Assembly: GCA_029948255.1 (NCBI GenBank) | Contig: JALIZF010001497.1 | Coordinates: 124,001-188,000 of the forward strand | Reading direction: 5' to 3' | Source: Telmatactis stephensoni | Lineage: Eukaryota; Cnidaria; Anthozoa; Actiniaria; Isophelliidae | DNA length: 64,000 nucleotides | The notes under the pieces: generated by a model | Database searches by the model: none | What the model was told of the DNA's origin: nothing | Seen by the model: only the letters and a program-made list of their open reading frames with translations | Program-made: the position numbers and the translations under genes | Shown here: piece after piece, positions 45,787-63,887 of the stretch | Layout: every line of letters starts with the position of its first letter | How positions within the stretch are numbered: the first letter of the stretch is position 1

Positions 45787-46065
45787 CAAGAGACCATAAT
45801 ACTAAGAGAGCGAAGCTCAGTATTGATGTCTGTGCCATGTTCGTGGCGGCTAAGGCTATTTTTAGTAACTTCGCCAGTCGCGCGCGCAAGGCCCTCAACC
45901 AATAGAATTTGCTTTTTGGCGTGCGCGCGGAAGGGACCGTTTGAATTCTATTGTTTAAGTGCCTTGCGCGCGCGATGGCGAAGTTACTAAAAATAGCCTT
46001 AGCCGCCACGAACATGGCACAGACATCAATACTGAGCTTCGCTCTCTTAGTATTATGGTCTCTTG
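45787..46065. mobile_element. CAAGAGACC-family MITE, copy 1
   Basis: 279 bp with inverted arms of about 125 bp: CAAGAGACCATAATACTAAG at the left is mirrored by CTTAGTATTATGGTCTCTTG at the right. A perfect 7-bp duplication GCTGTAA flanks it (45,780-45,786 and 46,066-46,072). The centre is GC-rich with repeated GCGCGC. Open frames here are by-products of the palindrome. Related copies are at 60,860 and 62,359. Confidence 0.9.
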
Positions 46066-46119
46066 GCTGTAATTGGCTTATTTTTTGTCACGTGAACGTC
46101 GACCAACTTCTTCAGCAAT

Positions 46120-46660
46120 GGGCTTAACCGTTAGCCGTAAAATAGCCAATAATTTAACCGTTAGCCGTAAAAAAAGTTAGCCGTAAAACTTTTTTTCTAG
46201 CAACGATTTCTCATTTTGAATGTTAGTCATAGAATTATGCATGGATTTGAAGTTTTGACCAATCGCGGCAAAATTATGATTATTTAAGTGCTTCGGAGAA
46301 CACCCCCAAAATTAATTAAATCTTTTTCATATTTTTGTCTTTCGCTAAGCGCATACTTACTTTTATCCGCTTTGTGATGCTGGATATTTGTGCTTAAATT
46401 TGGAAGTGTTAAGCAGATTGAACAAAAATGAGTTGAATAATTTTTTCTGGATATGCGAATTAGCTATGACGTCACATGATGACGTCATTACTGAGGAGAG
46501 CTCCTTTGCAATAAAACATTTCTGACAAGTTTCATTGATTTTCGATAAAATAGGTAAGTTTAATGGGTCCTTCAATTTTTCCTAGTAGGGTAGTTAGGTA
46601 GGTAAGTTTTCGGTTAACCGTAACGAACAGAAACACCACCTCATTGGGACCCTCCTATAG
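46120..46660. repeat. Degenerate GGTTAACGG / ACCGTTAGCCGTAA repeat region
   Basis: AACCGTTAGCCGTAAAA recurs at about 46,125, 46,160 and (truncated) 46,178, and CGGTTAACCGTAACG plus ATTGGGACCCTCCTA follows at about 46,612-46,655. The same vocabulary makes up the TIR element at 56,993-57,505, so this is probably a decayed or rearranged relative. Confidence 0.5.
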
Positions 46661-46672
46661 ACGAAAATGGCG

Positions 46673-46883
46673 GCTCATTGTTCACGAGAACGAGGCCAGA
46701 AAGGCCTCTAAATTGTCATGGCATCAAATGAGTCTAAGTCTATCCTGTAAAATGCACAGAAAATAGTTATTTCAAAAGGAAGAGGAACACATCGTCTTTG
46801 ATAGCAATAGAGGTGTCGCCACGCTTATTTTCTGGTAACAAGGCCTTTGTGGCCTCGTTCTCATGTACTAGGCCGCCATTTTT
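46673..46883. mobile_element. AAAATGGCGGC-type MITE upstream of the first transporter gene
   Basis: The left end AAAATGGCGGC, followed by GAGAACGAGGCCAGAAAGGCC, is mirrored by GGCCTTTGTGGCCTCGTTCTC and GCCGCCATTTTT. It is about 210 bp and ends roughly 310 bp before the ATG at 47,195, so it may overlap promoter sequence. Confidence 0.75.
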
Positions 46884-47194
46884 GAAAGTCGTCAATAAGC
46901 CTGATAATCTCGAATACGAATCTTTGTCACTGGCCGTGGAATGCTATGGGCCATTAGCAGTATCATCTATTGCACAATGCTTACCACATCACTGGATCAG
47001 TTAATGAGGTGGTCAGCCAGTTCCATTATTGATTCCCTATTCAAACTCCAGCTTGAATGAATATAGAGTAACTTTGTACGTCTATTCTATTCACAAAGAA
47101 TCTTTGAATGAATTGTTTTCAAGCTATTGTTTCTCCAAATCTGTTATCAATGTTTATCTTTCTATCTCCTCTTCAGATTGCAATTGGGTAGACT

Positions 47195-54385
<7,191 letters not shown>

Positions 54386-55157
54386 GCCAATGCCAGTATT
54401 CTCTTAACTTACTCCTGTCAGTCTTTGCAGTAGAGTATAATAATCGTATGACCCATTACCAAGGCTCATTAAGGCCCATCACCAAAGACGAGAGAGAGTT
54501 AGAAAACATGATTGAGACATTTGATTAGAATTTTTACGGTACGGGAAAGGATGATGTCAATGGGGTTTAACAGTTAACTGACATTTGGCCTAAAAATTAG
54601 TAGTTAACTGATAATTGAACAATATATAGTTAACATTTACTTTTTCTATCAAAATTAATTTATAGCGTTAAATAGCGTTAAAATTAGCAGTTATATAACA
54701 AAATTAGTATAGAACTGACATTTGCGGGCCAAAAATTAGTAATTAACTGACAATTTGGCAAAAAATTAGCTAGTAGTTAACAGACAATCGGGTATCCCCA
54801 TTAACACTCTCGAAAAGCAATAGTGTAGCTTGTATATGTTAGGGACACTCAGTAGAGACTTTTTCTTGGCTTCTTTAATGGATATAGATTCTGGACCCTA
54901 AGTCAACTTTCTGCATCTCAATCTTCTAGTTACAATGCACCCCTTTTATAGGGACTTGTTGAAAAATCTAATTAACTGACAACCTGTCAAAATTATTCGA
55001 TATTAACTAGGAAATTTCTAGGGGCGGTGCCCCTTAATAAGAACACGAAAATTACAATATTTATGCTTGAGACTAAATGTATCAAAAATCAGTTGTTGTA
55101 CGATTAAAATACAATTTACAAGAAAGCGTTTGGTCATGAAAGGTCAACTGGTACATC
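54386..55157. other. 3' flank of the first transporter; degenerate TIR-like repeat
   Basis: No gene. From about 54,550 (GTCAATGGGGTTTAACAG) to about 54,810 (TATCCCCATTAACACTC) there is a degenerate inverted-ended block with repeated AAAATTAG and GTTAACTGACA words (54,565-54,790), probably an old TIR element. No unambiguous AATAAA directly after the stop is seen. Confidence 0.45.
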
Positions 55158-55307
55158 CAGCCTAGTCCCCAGGCTATCCCGTCTCTCGTTTCAAAACGTG
55201 ACGTCACAGAGTGACTCCAACGGGAACGCGTTCTCTCGCGCTTACGCGCTCGCCCCAGGTCTCGCTCGCGCTTCGCGCTCGCAGAGGAACGCCTGGGTAC
55301 TAGGCTG
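55158..55307. mobile_element. 150-bp MITE with perfect 9-bp target duplication
   Basis: The ends CAGCCTAGTCCCCAGGC and GCCTGGGTACTAGGCTG are inverted, and TGGTACATC lies directly outside each (55,149-55,157; 55,308-55,316). The interior is GC-rich with CTCGCGCTTACGCGCTCG-like words. The duplication length suggests mobilisation by a Mutator-like transposase. Confidence 0.9.
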
Positions 55308-56058
55308 TGGTACATCGGTTTAAAAGGTTTTAGGGCGCTGTTAAAGTACCGATTAACTTTAATAAACTACAGGGGGCAAGGCGTCGTAAAAGCAAGGGGA
55401 CACGAGTCGTAGGAGCCAGGAACACGTGCAGGCCAAACCAACAAGGTTATGTAAGATGAAGGTTGGTCAAGGTCAGTACGTTCTGGTATGTGGATCATAC
55501 GACAATCATATGACTAGCCTGTCCAGATTTCCCGTCGAGACCAACGCGGGCTTGCAATTCGTACTTTGTACATGCACGCACAAGCATTAATAATTATCAA
55601 AACGATTCCGTAATAAAAAATAGATTCAAAATAACCTCAAAATAATTGTGCTGATTTGTGTCCCGTAACATATATATTGGTTACCGTGGCTCTAATATGT
55701 AGTCTTGAACATGTACGTTACAATTTGTACACGCACATATGTTTACAAACAAAGAAAAATTATTTTTTGTACTAGATGTGTGGTCAGTGGACATGATAAA
55801 CTATAGTTTAATAGAGCTTTATATGACCTGGAAAATGCTCAACCCTACACCGTGTTGCACTGACAACTAGTCAGAACGTCCGGTTTAACGATTTAGTCCA
55901 CAAAAATAGAAAATAATTTGTACTTTTCATTCTTAATACACAAAATGTGTAGTACAGCGGATTTAAAGACTAAATTAAGTCCTCAGATCAATACGGTGTA
56001 GGGATGAATAAGTGCTTTTGTCGCGCGAACGTTAGAATGCAAGGAATGTCGATCACTA
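55308..56058. other. Intergenic, nothing recognised
   Basis: Ordinary AT-rich sequence with no ORF of note, no repeat partner in the window and no RNA-like structure that I can support. Confidence 0.5.
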
Positions 56059-56312
56059 AAGGCTGGTTCACACTAGCGTCGGAATCAGAATCGGAATCGT
56101 AAGAAAACAACAAAGAATTTAGGGATTAGAATACAAAAGAAAGGTGTTTTTCTTTGTTCCTTCCTTTGTCTTTGATTATGCTTATGCTTGGTCTTATGCT
56201 GCTTGCGATGCTTATGTCGATGTCTTATGTCACACGTTTGACTTAAATCTTTTGTCTTTTCCTTTGTTTTCTGCTTCCGATTCCGAATCCGACGCTAGTG
56301 TGAACCAGCCTT
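56059..56312 (+). mobile_element. AAGGCTGGTTCACAC-family MITE, copy 1
   Basis: 254 bp bounded by AAGGCTGGTTCACACTAGCG and its inverse CGCTAGTGTGAACCAGCCTT. The interior is rich in CTTATG words. A second copy lies inverted at 57,050-57,303. Confidence 0.92.
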
Positions 56313-56992
56313 AAGTCTTGATAGATAAGGGGCAAAAGCTTAAGTTTGAAAGTAATACGTAATATTCGAATGGGAAAAGACATATGTCCAAGAATTGAAG
56401 GTATGTTGTGTGTGTTTATCTATTTAAGATTTTTTCTGGCTGGATTCTGAGGCTCTGTTGCGTGAAAGTTCGAGAAGTTATTGGCGTTTGAGGTAAATGA
56501 TGTGGTTGAGTTGGTCGCGTTGATTGCCGACCTTGTCCAAATCAAATATAAGCTAGTTCATAGTGGAAATCAGGTTCATGCTTAAGGCATTAAATAACGC
56601 TAAAACTAGAACCAAATCAACACTTAAAGTTAATTGAACACTTTATTAGAACTACTCGAGCCTTAAATCAAACATACATGTCATAAGGAACAATTTTATC
56701 GAAGTCCATTCAGTTCTTTATAATTCGACAATGACCACAGGTAACCCATGCACTTGTTCAACCTATTTTTTTTTCTGTTGTTGTTGTTGTTTTGTTGGGG
56801 GGGGGGGGGGGAAGGGGGGATGGGGATGGGGATATCAGCGACTAATCCCTTTGAGCGATCACTGTAAGTTTACACCAGCCTCTACCTCTTAAAGGGATCA
56901 GTTTTAGATGTTCTTGCGTCAAAGACTTGCATTATTTCCCCACCGTTGATTTGCTGCTCAGATTTAGGGAAGGACCACCAAAAGTACTACTA

Positions 56993-57505
56993 GAGGGTCT
57001 CAATGGGGTGGTGGCTATTACGGTTAACGGTTAATATTTTGCCTTTCTTAAGGCTGGTTCACACTAGCGTCGGATTCGGAATCGGAAGCAGAAAACAAAG
57101 GAAAAGACAAAAGAGTTAAGTCAAGCGTGTGACATAAGACATCGACATAAACATCGCAAGAAGCATAAGACCAAGCATAAGCATAATCAAAGACAAAGGA
57201 AGGAACAAAGAAAAACACCTTTCTTTTGTATTCTAATCCCTAAATTCTTTGTTGTTTTCTTACGATTCCGATTCTGATTCCGACGCTAGTGTGAACCAGC
57301 CTTTACGATTACGGTTAAAGTGAATTAATAACTAATTTCTATTGTTCTTGATGGTTAAAAATTAATTTTCATTGTTTAGAACGCTGGAAAAGCTATTGCA
57401 GTTAACTTTTTATTACGGCTAACGGTTAATTTTTCTGCATTTTTACGGCTTACGGTTAAATTTTTGGCCCTTTTACGGCTATCGGTTAACCCCATTGAGA
57501 CCCTC
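56993..57505. mobile_element. TIR element with 6-bp duplication, hosting a nested MITE
   Basis: GAGGGTCTCAATGGGGT at the left and ACCCCATTGAGACCCTC at the right are inverted. CTACTA lies directly outside both ends (56,987-56,992; 57,506-57,511). The interior consists of variants of TTACGGTTAACGGTTAA. The MITE at 57,050-57,303 is inserted in it. Confidence 0.85.
57050..57303 (-). mobile_element. AAGGCTGGTTCACAC-family MITE, copy 2 (inverted relative to copy 1)
   Basis: Same ends and interior as 56,059-56,312, in the opposite orientation and with very few differences. The two copies are about 740 bp apart and could pair as an inverted repeat. Confidence 0.92.
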
Positions 57506-58066
57506 CTACTATACAGCTTAAAAAAGACTCCATAAATTTTTTGGGTGTATCATAGGTGTTTATGGAAGTACGAATGGCTTGAAATAATCCTTTCAAACTG
57601 CCAAATTTCACTAGTTTCGTGCCGCCATTACGAGTTTTGCAGAATCGCGCACTGAAGTTTAACGCATGCGCACATGTTATCACTTGCTGCTAGCATCACC
57701 TCAAGCAACTATTCAAGAAATCTAAAAAAAATATGCTAAAGAAATATGACACGTAGATAAAGCTGTCACCTTACCCACGTTCGTAACCTTTCAACATGAA
57801 TTTGATCTATCGATTCTCTGCTTCTTAGACAGTCTATTGGTAATTGTTGAACTGGCTCAAGGAAGCTAGCTTGTCATACGGTTTTTACATTCTATATCAG
57901 GTAAACTAGAAATAATGCTATATAGTCTCATGAGTGATATATCAGATGAGGCAAAAGAAGAAGTCATAAAACCTCCGAACATATTCCCATGTATGAGGGC
58001 AAAAAGTAACCCAATTTTGCTAGTATCAAATGATTCTTGATCAGTACACGCAACGAATCTTCTACA
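57506..58066. other. Intergenic, nothing recognised
   Basis: AT-rich sequence with short open frames only, and no motif or repeat partner that I can support. Confidence 0.5.
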
Positions 58067-58213
58067 ATTGCTGGGGTGCATCCATACCTTTGGGAATCCA
58101 AAGACAATGAAGCGGTAGCCATGTTGGATGACCAAACAATAAACGCTAATGAGAAATCTTTTGTTGAAGGTCAACCAAGATGGCTGCCGTGACGTCACAT
58201 GCACCCCAGCAAT
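58067..58213. mobile_element. ATTGCTGGGGTGCAT-type MITE
   Basis: The ends ATTGCTGGGGTGCAT and ATGCACCCCAGCAAT are perfect inverted repeats about 147 bp apart outer to outer. Non-coding. Confidence 0.8.
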
Positions 58214-58744
58214 AGTGTCTTTATCGCTTTGGCTTCATTTTCAGTGAGAGTTTCTAGATGTACGAACAGATTAAGATATTGGGATGACCATAGTGCGCCA
58301 TTGAAAAGGGATTGAAGAATGCATTCAAATTTGCATTTTTTTTTGAGTTGAATTTGTTTTCATTTTCATTTAGTTTTATTTTGACTTAACAAATGTTTGA
58401 TGCAATATTTTAGTTCATTTTTCTTTTTCAGTTGGTTTTCTTTGTATTTATTATTTTTTGATGAAAAAATCCAACAAAAAACATATACCCTGGGTTCCAG
58501 GGTTTTTACCCTGAAACAATGCCAAATTAGTACGTCTTTCAGGGGGAAATCCCTTTTGAACTCAGGATACAAAGTCACGGAAAACAAGACGACTTGGAAT
58601 ATTTGATTTCATTGACATCTGTTTGAAGTTTACAAATGATGTGTTCCCAATGACTTTGCCTTCTGCCAAAACTAATGGGCGCCGGGTGGTCGCAAAACAT
58701 TTCTAAAACTAAGTACAAATCACGGCTTACTAACAAATAGAGGA

Positions 58745-58882
58745 TGTTTTGAGTTGTTTGTCCTCTTATTGACACACTCTTGCCGTTATTATAAAGCGTT
58801 CAAAACTCAATTGCAGTGGAATCACAAGCGCATTTTACGACGTCAAGAGTGTGTCAAAAAGAGGACAGACAACTCAAAAACA
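58745..58882. repeat. Inverted repeat / MITE with GTTTTTGAGTTG ends
   Basis: GTTTTGAGTTGTTTGTCCTC, then TTATTGACACACTCTTG, is mirrored by CAAGAGTGTGTC and GAGGACAGACAACTCAAAAAC. A third half-copy (TGTTCTCTTATTGACACACC) lies at about 58,989-59,008, indicating another, partial element. Confidence 0.75.
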
Positions 58883-59084
58883 TCTTCAATTCGTTTTTTA
58901 CAACAATTATTTGAAATAAAAGTTCAAAAATCCTTATCAAACGGGGCAACAGAACGAGCGCGCGCGCCGAAACGCGTCAGCAGAGTGTCTGTTCTCTTAT
59001 TGACACACCCTAATCGACTAATCAGATTGCGAGATTAGTATCAAGTGTTGTAAAATTATGCTTCGCCTCCCTCACCGCCTCGTC

Positions 59085-59143
59085 GCGAGAGGGAGCGTAC
59101 GTGCTGCGTGACGAAAACTAAAAACGGCTGCGAGGGAGACTAA
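59085..59143 (-). repeat. GAGGGAG / CTCCCTC short element copy
   Basis: GAGAGGGAGCGTACGTGCTG through GGCTGCGAGGGAGACTA shares its words with 6,024-6,075 and the micro-MITE at 43,819-43,873. A CTCCCTCACCGCC stretch just upstream (59,067-59,079) may be a second partial copy. Confidence 0.6.
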
Positions 59144-59476
59144 CTTAGGTATGCTCTGCATGCGGCTAATCTTGCTAGGTCATGGAATGTAGACAATTTA
59201 ATATGAAGCTGACGAAATGTGAAATGTTACCGTCAATTGAACGACAACCGACAGGTTCTGTCCTACTCGAATTTGCCCAAGATCGACTGGTAAAGATAAT
59301 AGCAAAAGAGTTCTGAACGGAGAGCTAAAAACTGAAAAAGGAGCATATTCACACAAAATCTCTCATTGACAAATAATTAAAGGCCATACGTAAATTCGAT
59401 GCAAATTCCAAATTCCTTATGGTAGTAGGGGACAGCAGAATAACTATATACCCGTTGCGTTAGCTAGTTAGTGGCA

Positions 59477-59744
59477 TGACAAGGGGGTGAAAAACGCATT
59501 GCGCATACTCGGAAGTTTTAAATAAAACCATTGGAGGTTTAGTAAGGCTATCCGTCAAAAGTTAGTGCTTATTTTTTCCTAAAACATCACTTTAGTTGTT
59601 CTCTTTCCCCTGTCAAATAATACACGAGAAATTCGAGTAATACACGACAGTTGAATTGACGGTATTTTTATTTGTAAACACGAACGCGTCTACGAATTCC
59701 CGCCGAATTTTCGAGCATGCGCAATGCGTTTTTCACCCTTGTCA
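59477..59744. mobile_element. MITE immediately upstream of the second transporter gene
   Basis: TGACAAGGGGGTGAAAAACG, then CATTGCGCATACTCG, is mirrored by CGAGCATGCGCAATGCG and TTTTTCACCCTTGTCA. The element is 268 bp and ends only 95 bp before the ATG at 59,840, so it almost certainly lies in the promoter or 5' UTR of that gene. Confidence 0.85.
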
Positions 59745-59839
59745 GTGGACATGCAACTGCCCCCTTTGCCTTTATGCTGTATACAACCCTGTTGACTTCT
59801 AACTTTTTATTATCTTCTTCACTTTCATAAGTGCAGCTA

Positions 59840-62800
59840 ATGGCTGACGACTGCAAGGAATCAACGAAAACCCGCCGAGAGTATGATGACATTTTCGATC
59901 ACGTTAGATCCTTTGGTCGATATCAGAAGATTCTATATGTTGTAACAAACGCTATAACAACATTTCCTCTAATCAGCCAGTTTTCAGCGCTCGTTTTTGC
60001 TGTTGGTACTCCCAACTTTCACTGTGTTACTCCGAATATCACTTGTCCCGATAAACAGTGTTGTGACGGATGTGAATCATATCAGTTTGATGGGCCATTT
60101 ACAACCTCCGTTTCAGAGGTGAGGTGATCTGCCTATTTCCCTAAACACATCTACAGTAATAATACAGTGGAATGTCGAAAGTGATCGCTGGGTGTGGAAT
60201 ATTTCATATAATATAATAGAGCTAGAACTCTTGCTTGACTTGGTAGTTAGTTGCCATTTGAAATGAACTCAACTTGAATATAAGAAAAAGTGGGAATGTT
60301 GCAAAAAGTGGCTTAATAGGCGACGTATTATTTACAGTGTTTGTGTGATCAAATGATTGAGATTTTAGGAACTTTGCCGCTTAATTGAGGGCAGTTATAT
60401 CAAAGGTTCCACTGTGCCTAAGCCTCCTTAAATAAAACTTATCATCAGTTCAGTCATGCATTTGCTTTCACCTCTTTCCACTTTATATTAATCCCCGAAG
60501 TACGATCATATTAACGACAAGTCGTAATTAACCACGAAGTAGATCATACTGATGATAAGTGATAATTTTCATTTTGTTGTTATTGTTTTTTTCATATAAA
60601 AAGTGGAATTTAATATGTGACCGAGCGTATCTGGGCGCTACGGTCCAATCTTGCTATTTTGTGGGGATGCTGATTGGTTCGCTGACGACCGGGATGATGT
60701 CGGATGCCTGGGGTCGAAAGAAATGTATATTCATTTGTAACGTCATCATGGTGAGTCTTACTTTAAAAAGTGCATTTAGTTTGTAGGCCGATTTGATACC
60801 AGTTATGTTTTCCATTAATCGCTTGTCCAGATAGAACAGTTTTCGTATCACTTTGAACCAAGAGACCATAATACTAAGAGAGCGAAACTCAGTATTGATG
60901 TCTGTGCGATGTTCGTGGCGGTTAAGGCTACTTAATAATTAGTAACTTCGCCATCGCGCGCGTAAGGCTCTCAAACAATAGAATTTTAATTTTAACGTGC
61001 GCCCGGACGGGACCGTTTGATTTCGGCCTTTGAATTCTATTGTTTGAGAGCCTTGCGCGCGCTGATGACGAAGTTACTAAAAATATCCTTAGTCGCCACG
61101 AACACCGCACAGACTATCAATACTGAGTTTCGCTCTCTTAGTATTATGGTCTCTTGTTTGAACTACAATGGTACGGTTACGGCAGGATTTTTTTCAGTGT
61201 TATAACCTTCATGGATTGTCAATTTTTGTTTTGACTTTGATACTCGGTCAGTACAATTGATCTTTTGCATTTTCACTACTAAAAGAACAAAAACTTGCTA
61301 AAAAGACCTTATTAATTAAGCGTTGTTAACAATCTGTCCATTTATTTTTCAAGCTCAGTGCAGGTATTGCATCAACGTTTGTTAAGTCTTCTATTTCACT
61401 CTTCGCATTCTTACGCTTTGTTGTTGGCTTTGGATTGGCTGGAGTCATGCTGTCAATATACATATATAGCATGGAGCTTGTTGGGCCAAAGTACAGAACG
61501 GCTGCTGGCAACCTGTTATATTTCTTTGTCTCTGGATTTGCAATGATATTTGGTCTCATCTCATACTTCGTCCCTTCTTGGAGAACGCTTTTGTTAATCA
61601 CGACCTCACCAGCAGCGCTACTGTTCCCGTTATGGAAGTAAGTTGCTCCTTTTTGCATCTACGGTATTCATCTTCAATCCATCATTCACTCTCTCAACCA
61701 CCATCATATCCCCGGGCATACCCCAACCGAAAACCAGTCCATCCATCCATCCATCATGAATTCATTCATTTATTCATCCATTCTATTGTGTGTTTAATAT
61801 GTTCGTTCGTTCATTCATTCATTCATTCATTCATTCATTCATTCATTCATTCATTCATTCATTTATTTATTTGCCAAACCAACCAAAATTAAACAATCAT
61901 TCTAACAGATCTATAAAAAGGATTCAATATTCCCATGCATTGTCAAGGGAAATGATCGAGGTCCTGGCATTTCCTCAAATGGTTTTAAATCACTCCTTCA
62001 AGAATTGGCTGTTGTAGTAGCGCGTTATTTAGTGGAACAGATTGAACTTGCTTCATATTAATTGAATAATTATTGATCAGGTGGATGCCAGAATCCCCTC
62101 GATGGCTCATTGCTCATAACCGTATAGACGAGGCTCTAGACGCAGGTCAAAAAATATGGAGGAAAGGACGATAAGCCTATCGATGTCGAACTACTACGCA
62201 GTCTTTTGGAAGAAGTGAGACTTGAACAAGAAAAGAGGCAAAAACAAGACAAAAAGTACACTCCAATTGATCTTGTTCGTACTGCAAGGCTTAGGAAATG
62301 GTCTTTAATCATTTGTTATCAATGGTAAGGTACATAACATGCATATGTGAATAATCACCAAGAGACCATAACACTAAGAGAGCGAAGCTCGGTATTGATG
62401 TCTGTGCGATGTTCGTGGTGACTAAGGCTATATTTTTTAGTAATTTCGCCATCGACGCGCAAGGCTCTCAAACAATAAAATTTGACTTTTGACGTGCGCT
62501 CGGACCACAGGTAGCCCAAGCTTATATAATTTATAAGAGAATGTATGGAGAAAATGAATTTTTACTATAGTTATTATATTACTAAAGGGGAAAAAATTAA
62601 AAAACGGCTAAATCGGAAAACCAATAACATAGGGTGAAAGAGGAAGTTTATTTAAACATTCAGACTAAGTTTCATGAATGATTTGTCATTTTTGATATTT
62701 GTATTTAGAAAAATTCATTTTCTCCATACATTCTCTTATAAATTATATAAGCTTGGGCTACCTGTGCTCGGACGGGGCCGTTTGCTTTCGGCTTTTGAAT

Positions 62801-63442
62801 TCTATTCTGTTTAAGAGCTAGAGCCTTGTCGCGCGCGATGGCGAAATTTCTAAAAATAGCCTTAGTCGCCGCGAACATCTCTCTTTAGCATTATCGTCTC
62901 TTGAAGGCAACTTATTTCTAATGTCAAAAAATCTTTAATGCTTTACGTTTCGACCTTCGTGCGGTCTTCAGTCATCAGTAGATCAAAATAAACTTAAAAC
63001 TGATGTTAATTAGATACAAGGCAGAAGAAAGGAGATTTTTGAGAGTGTTTTGAATACTTGATATATAGAGAGTATCAGAAATTAGAATTAGAAAATTTGA
63101 ACTTTATATGCATAGTTTTTTATGCTTACCCTTTTACTGTACTTAATTAAAAAAAGGCTGTCCATGACATATAGTTTTAAACATCAGCAAACATCTATCT
63201 AATCTCAAGATTTCAACTGTATTAATGCTTTTATATAATATTGCACAGCATTCGGGCACATCATTTCACCTGCGAAAGATTATTTCCAAACTGTGTACTT
63301 TCAATAGGTTTGCTGTAGCTCTTGTCAGCTTTGGCATCTTGTTGTTCCTTACACAACTTTCTGGGGACATTTATGTGAACTATACAATCATGAAAGCAAC
63401 TACATTACTGCGTGTTCCAATCTCGTGGCTTATGTATCTCAA
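59840..63442 (+). CDS. SLC22-family transporter paralogue, exons 1-5, frameshifted in exon 4, 3' end beyond the window
   Basis: Exons seen: 59,840-60,118; 60,604-60,750; 61,354-61,637; 62,081-62,324; 63,308-63,442. All have GT..AG borders at the same positions and phases as the gene at 47,195. The start follows the upstream paralogue (MADD against MAEDD); an in-frame GTG nine bases earlier is not used. Motifs present: SEWNLICDRAY, MSDAWGRK, KWMPESPRWLIAH and a KQDKK loop. Exon 4 is 244 nt against 243 in the paralogue: one extra base at about 62,143-62,145 shifts the frame and gives TAA at 62,172-62,174, about 30 codons into the exon. Downstream of the shift the old frame is still well conserved, and exon 5 is intact. 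So it is a very young pseudogene, an allele with a broken copy, or a sequencing error. The remaining exons (expected 6-9) lie beyond 64,000. Confidence 0.88.
60860..61156. mobile_element. CAAGAGACC-family MITE, copy 2, in intron 2 of the paralogue
   Basis: Same ends and interior as 45,787-46,065; flanked by the perfect 7-bp duplication TTTGAAC (60,853-60,859; 61,157-61,163). The corresponding intron of the first transporter lacks it, so it inserted after the gene duplication. Confidence 0.92.
61801..61870. repeat. (ATTC)n tetranucleotide microsatellite
   Basis: About 60 bp of CATT units after three GTTC units, in intron 3 of the paralogue. A looser CATCCATC run precedes it at about 61,738-61,756. 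Confidence 0.95.
62359..62903. mobile_element. CAAGAGACC-family MITE, copy 3, split by a nested MITE, in intron 4 of the paralogue
   Basis: The left half (62,359-62,505) and right half (62,767-62,903) together form a degenerate copy of the family. It is more diverged than copies 1 and 2, and no target duplication is evident. Confidence 0.85.
62506..62766. mobile_element. CACAGGTAGCCCAAG-type MITE nested in the preceding element
   Basis: 261 bp with perfect-looking inverted ends CACAGGTAGCCCAAGCTTAT and ATAAGCTTGGGCTACCTGTG, and subterminal GAGAATGTATGGAGAAAATG mirrored on the right. CTCGGAC is duplicated at both sides (62,499-62,505; 62,767-62,773); counting an adjacent G it could be 8 bp, which would fit hAT elements. 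Confidence 0.92.
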
Positions 63443-63535
63443 GTAAGAAAATCATAGCACTTTATATATCTATTATAAAATATTTTGGATATAACGTAGG
63501 CTGACTGGCTGCAATTAGATGAATAATAACATTGT

Positions 63536-63887
63536 CAGTCGTGGATCCAGGGGAAGGGCCTGGGGTGCCGGTGCCCCCTCTTTTCAGTTGGATCCTTTTT
63601 TTCTTCTTCTTCTTCTTCTTCTTCTTCTTCTTCTTCTTCTTCTTCTTCTTCTTCTTCTTCTTCTTCTTCTTCTTCTTCTTCTTCTTCTTCTTCTTCTTCT
63701 TCTTCTTCTTCTTTTGAGATTTCGAAGGAAAAACAACCATTCTTACGCGCACAATAGATCGGATAAAATTTGTTCTAAAATTACACTTTTGAGCGCACGC
63801 GTTCCAAAAATGACCCACTCCCGCAAAAATTGGCTCTTTCAATCACGATGGTGCCCCTCCCTTTCAAATTGTCTAGATCCGCCGCTG
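63536..63887. mobile_element. TIR element with an internal (TTC)n tract, in the intron after exon 5
   Basis: The ends CAGTCGTGGATCCAG and CTAGATCCGCCGCTG are imperfect inverted repeats; further in, GGTGCCCCCTC is echoed by GGTGCCCCTCCC. The (TTC)n tract occupies its middle. No clear target duplication. Probably an hAT-type MITE, but the assignment is weak. Confidence 0.5.
63597..63713. repeat. (TTC)n trinucleotide microsatellite
   Basis: About 117 bp of pure TTC/GAA. It produces poly-phenylalanine, poly-leucine and poly-lysine open frames that are artefacts. Long GAA/TTC tracts can form triplex DNA. Confidence 0.97.

Noticed and set aside
45714..46015. Three overlapping 60-85-aa ORFs on both strands
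   Set aside because: They fall in the long inverted arms of a MITE, so the same sequence is read twice; not genes.
56993..57505. Telomere-like GGTTAACGG repeats
   Set aside because: The words are irregular and confined between inverted ends with a 6-bp duplication, so they belong to a TIR element; not TTAGGG.
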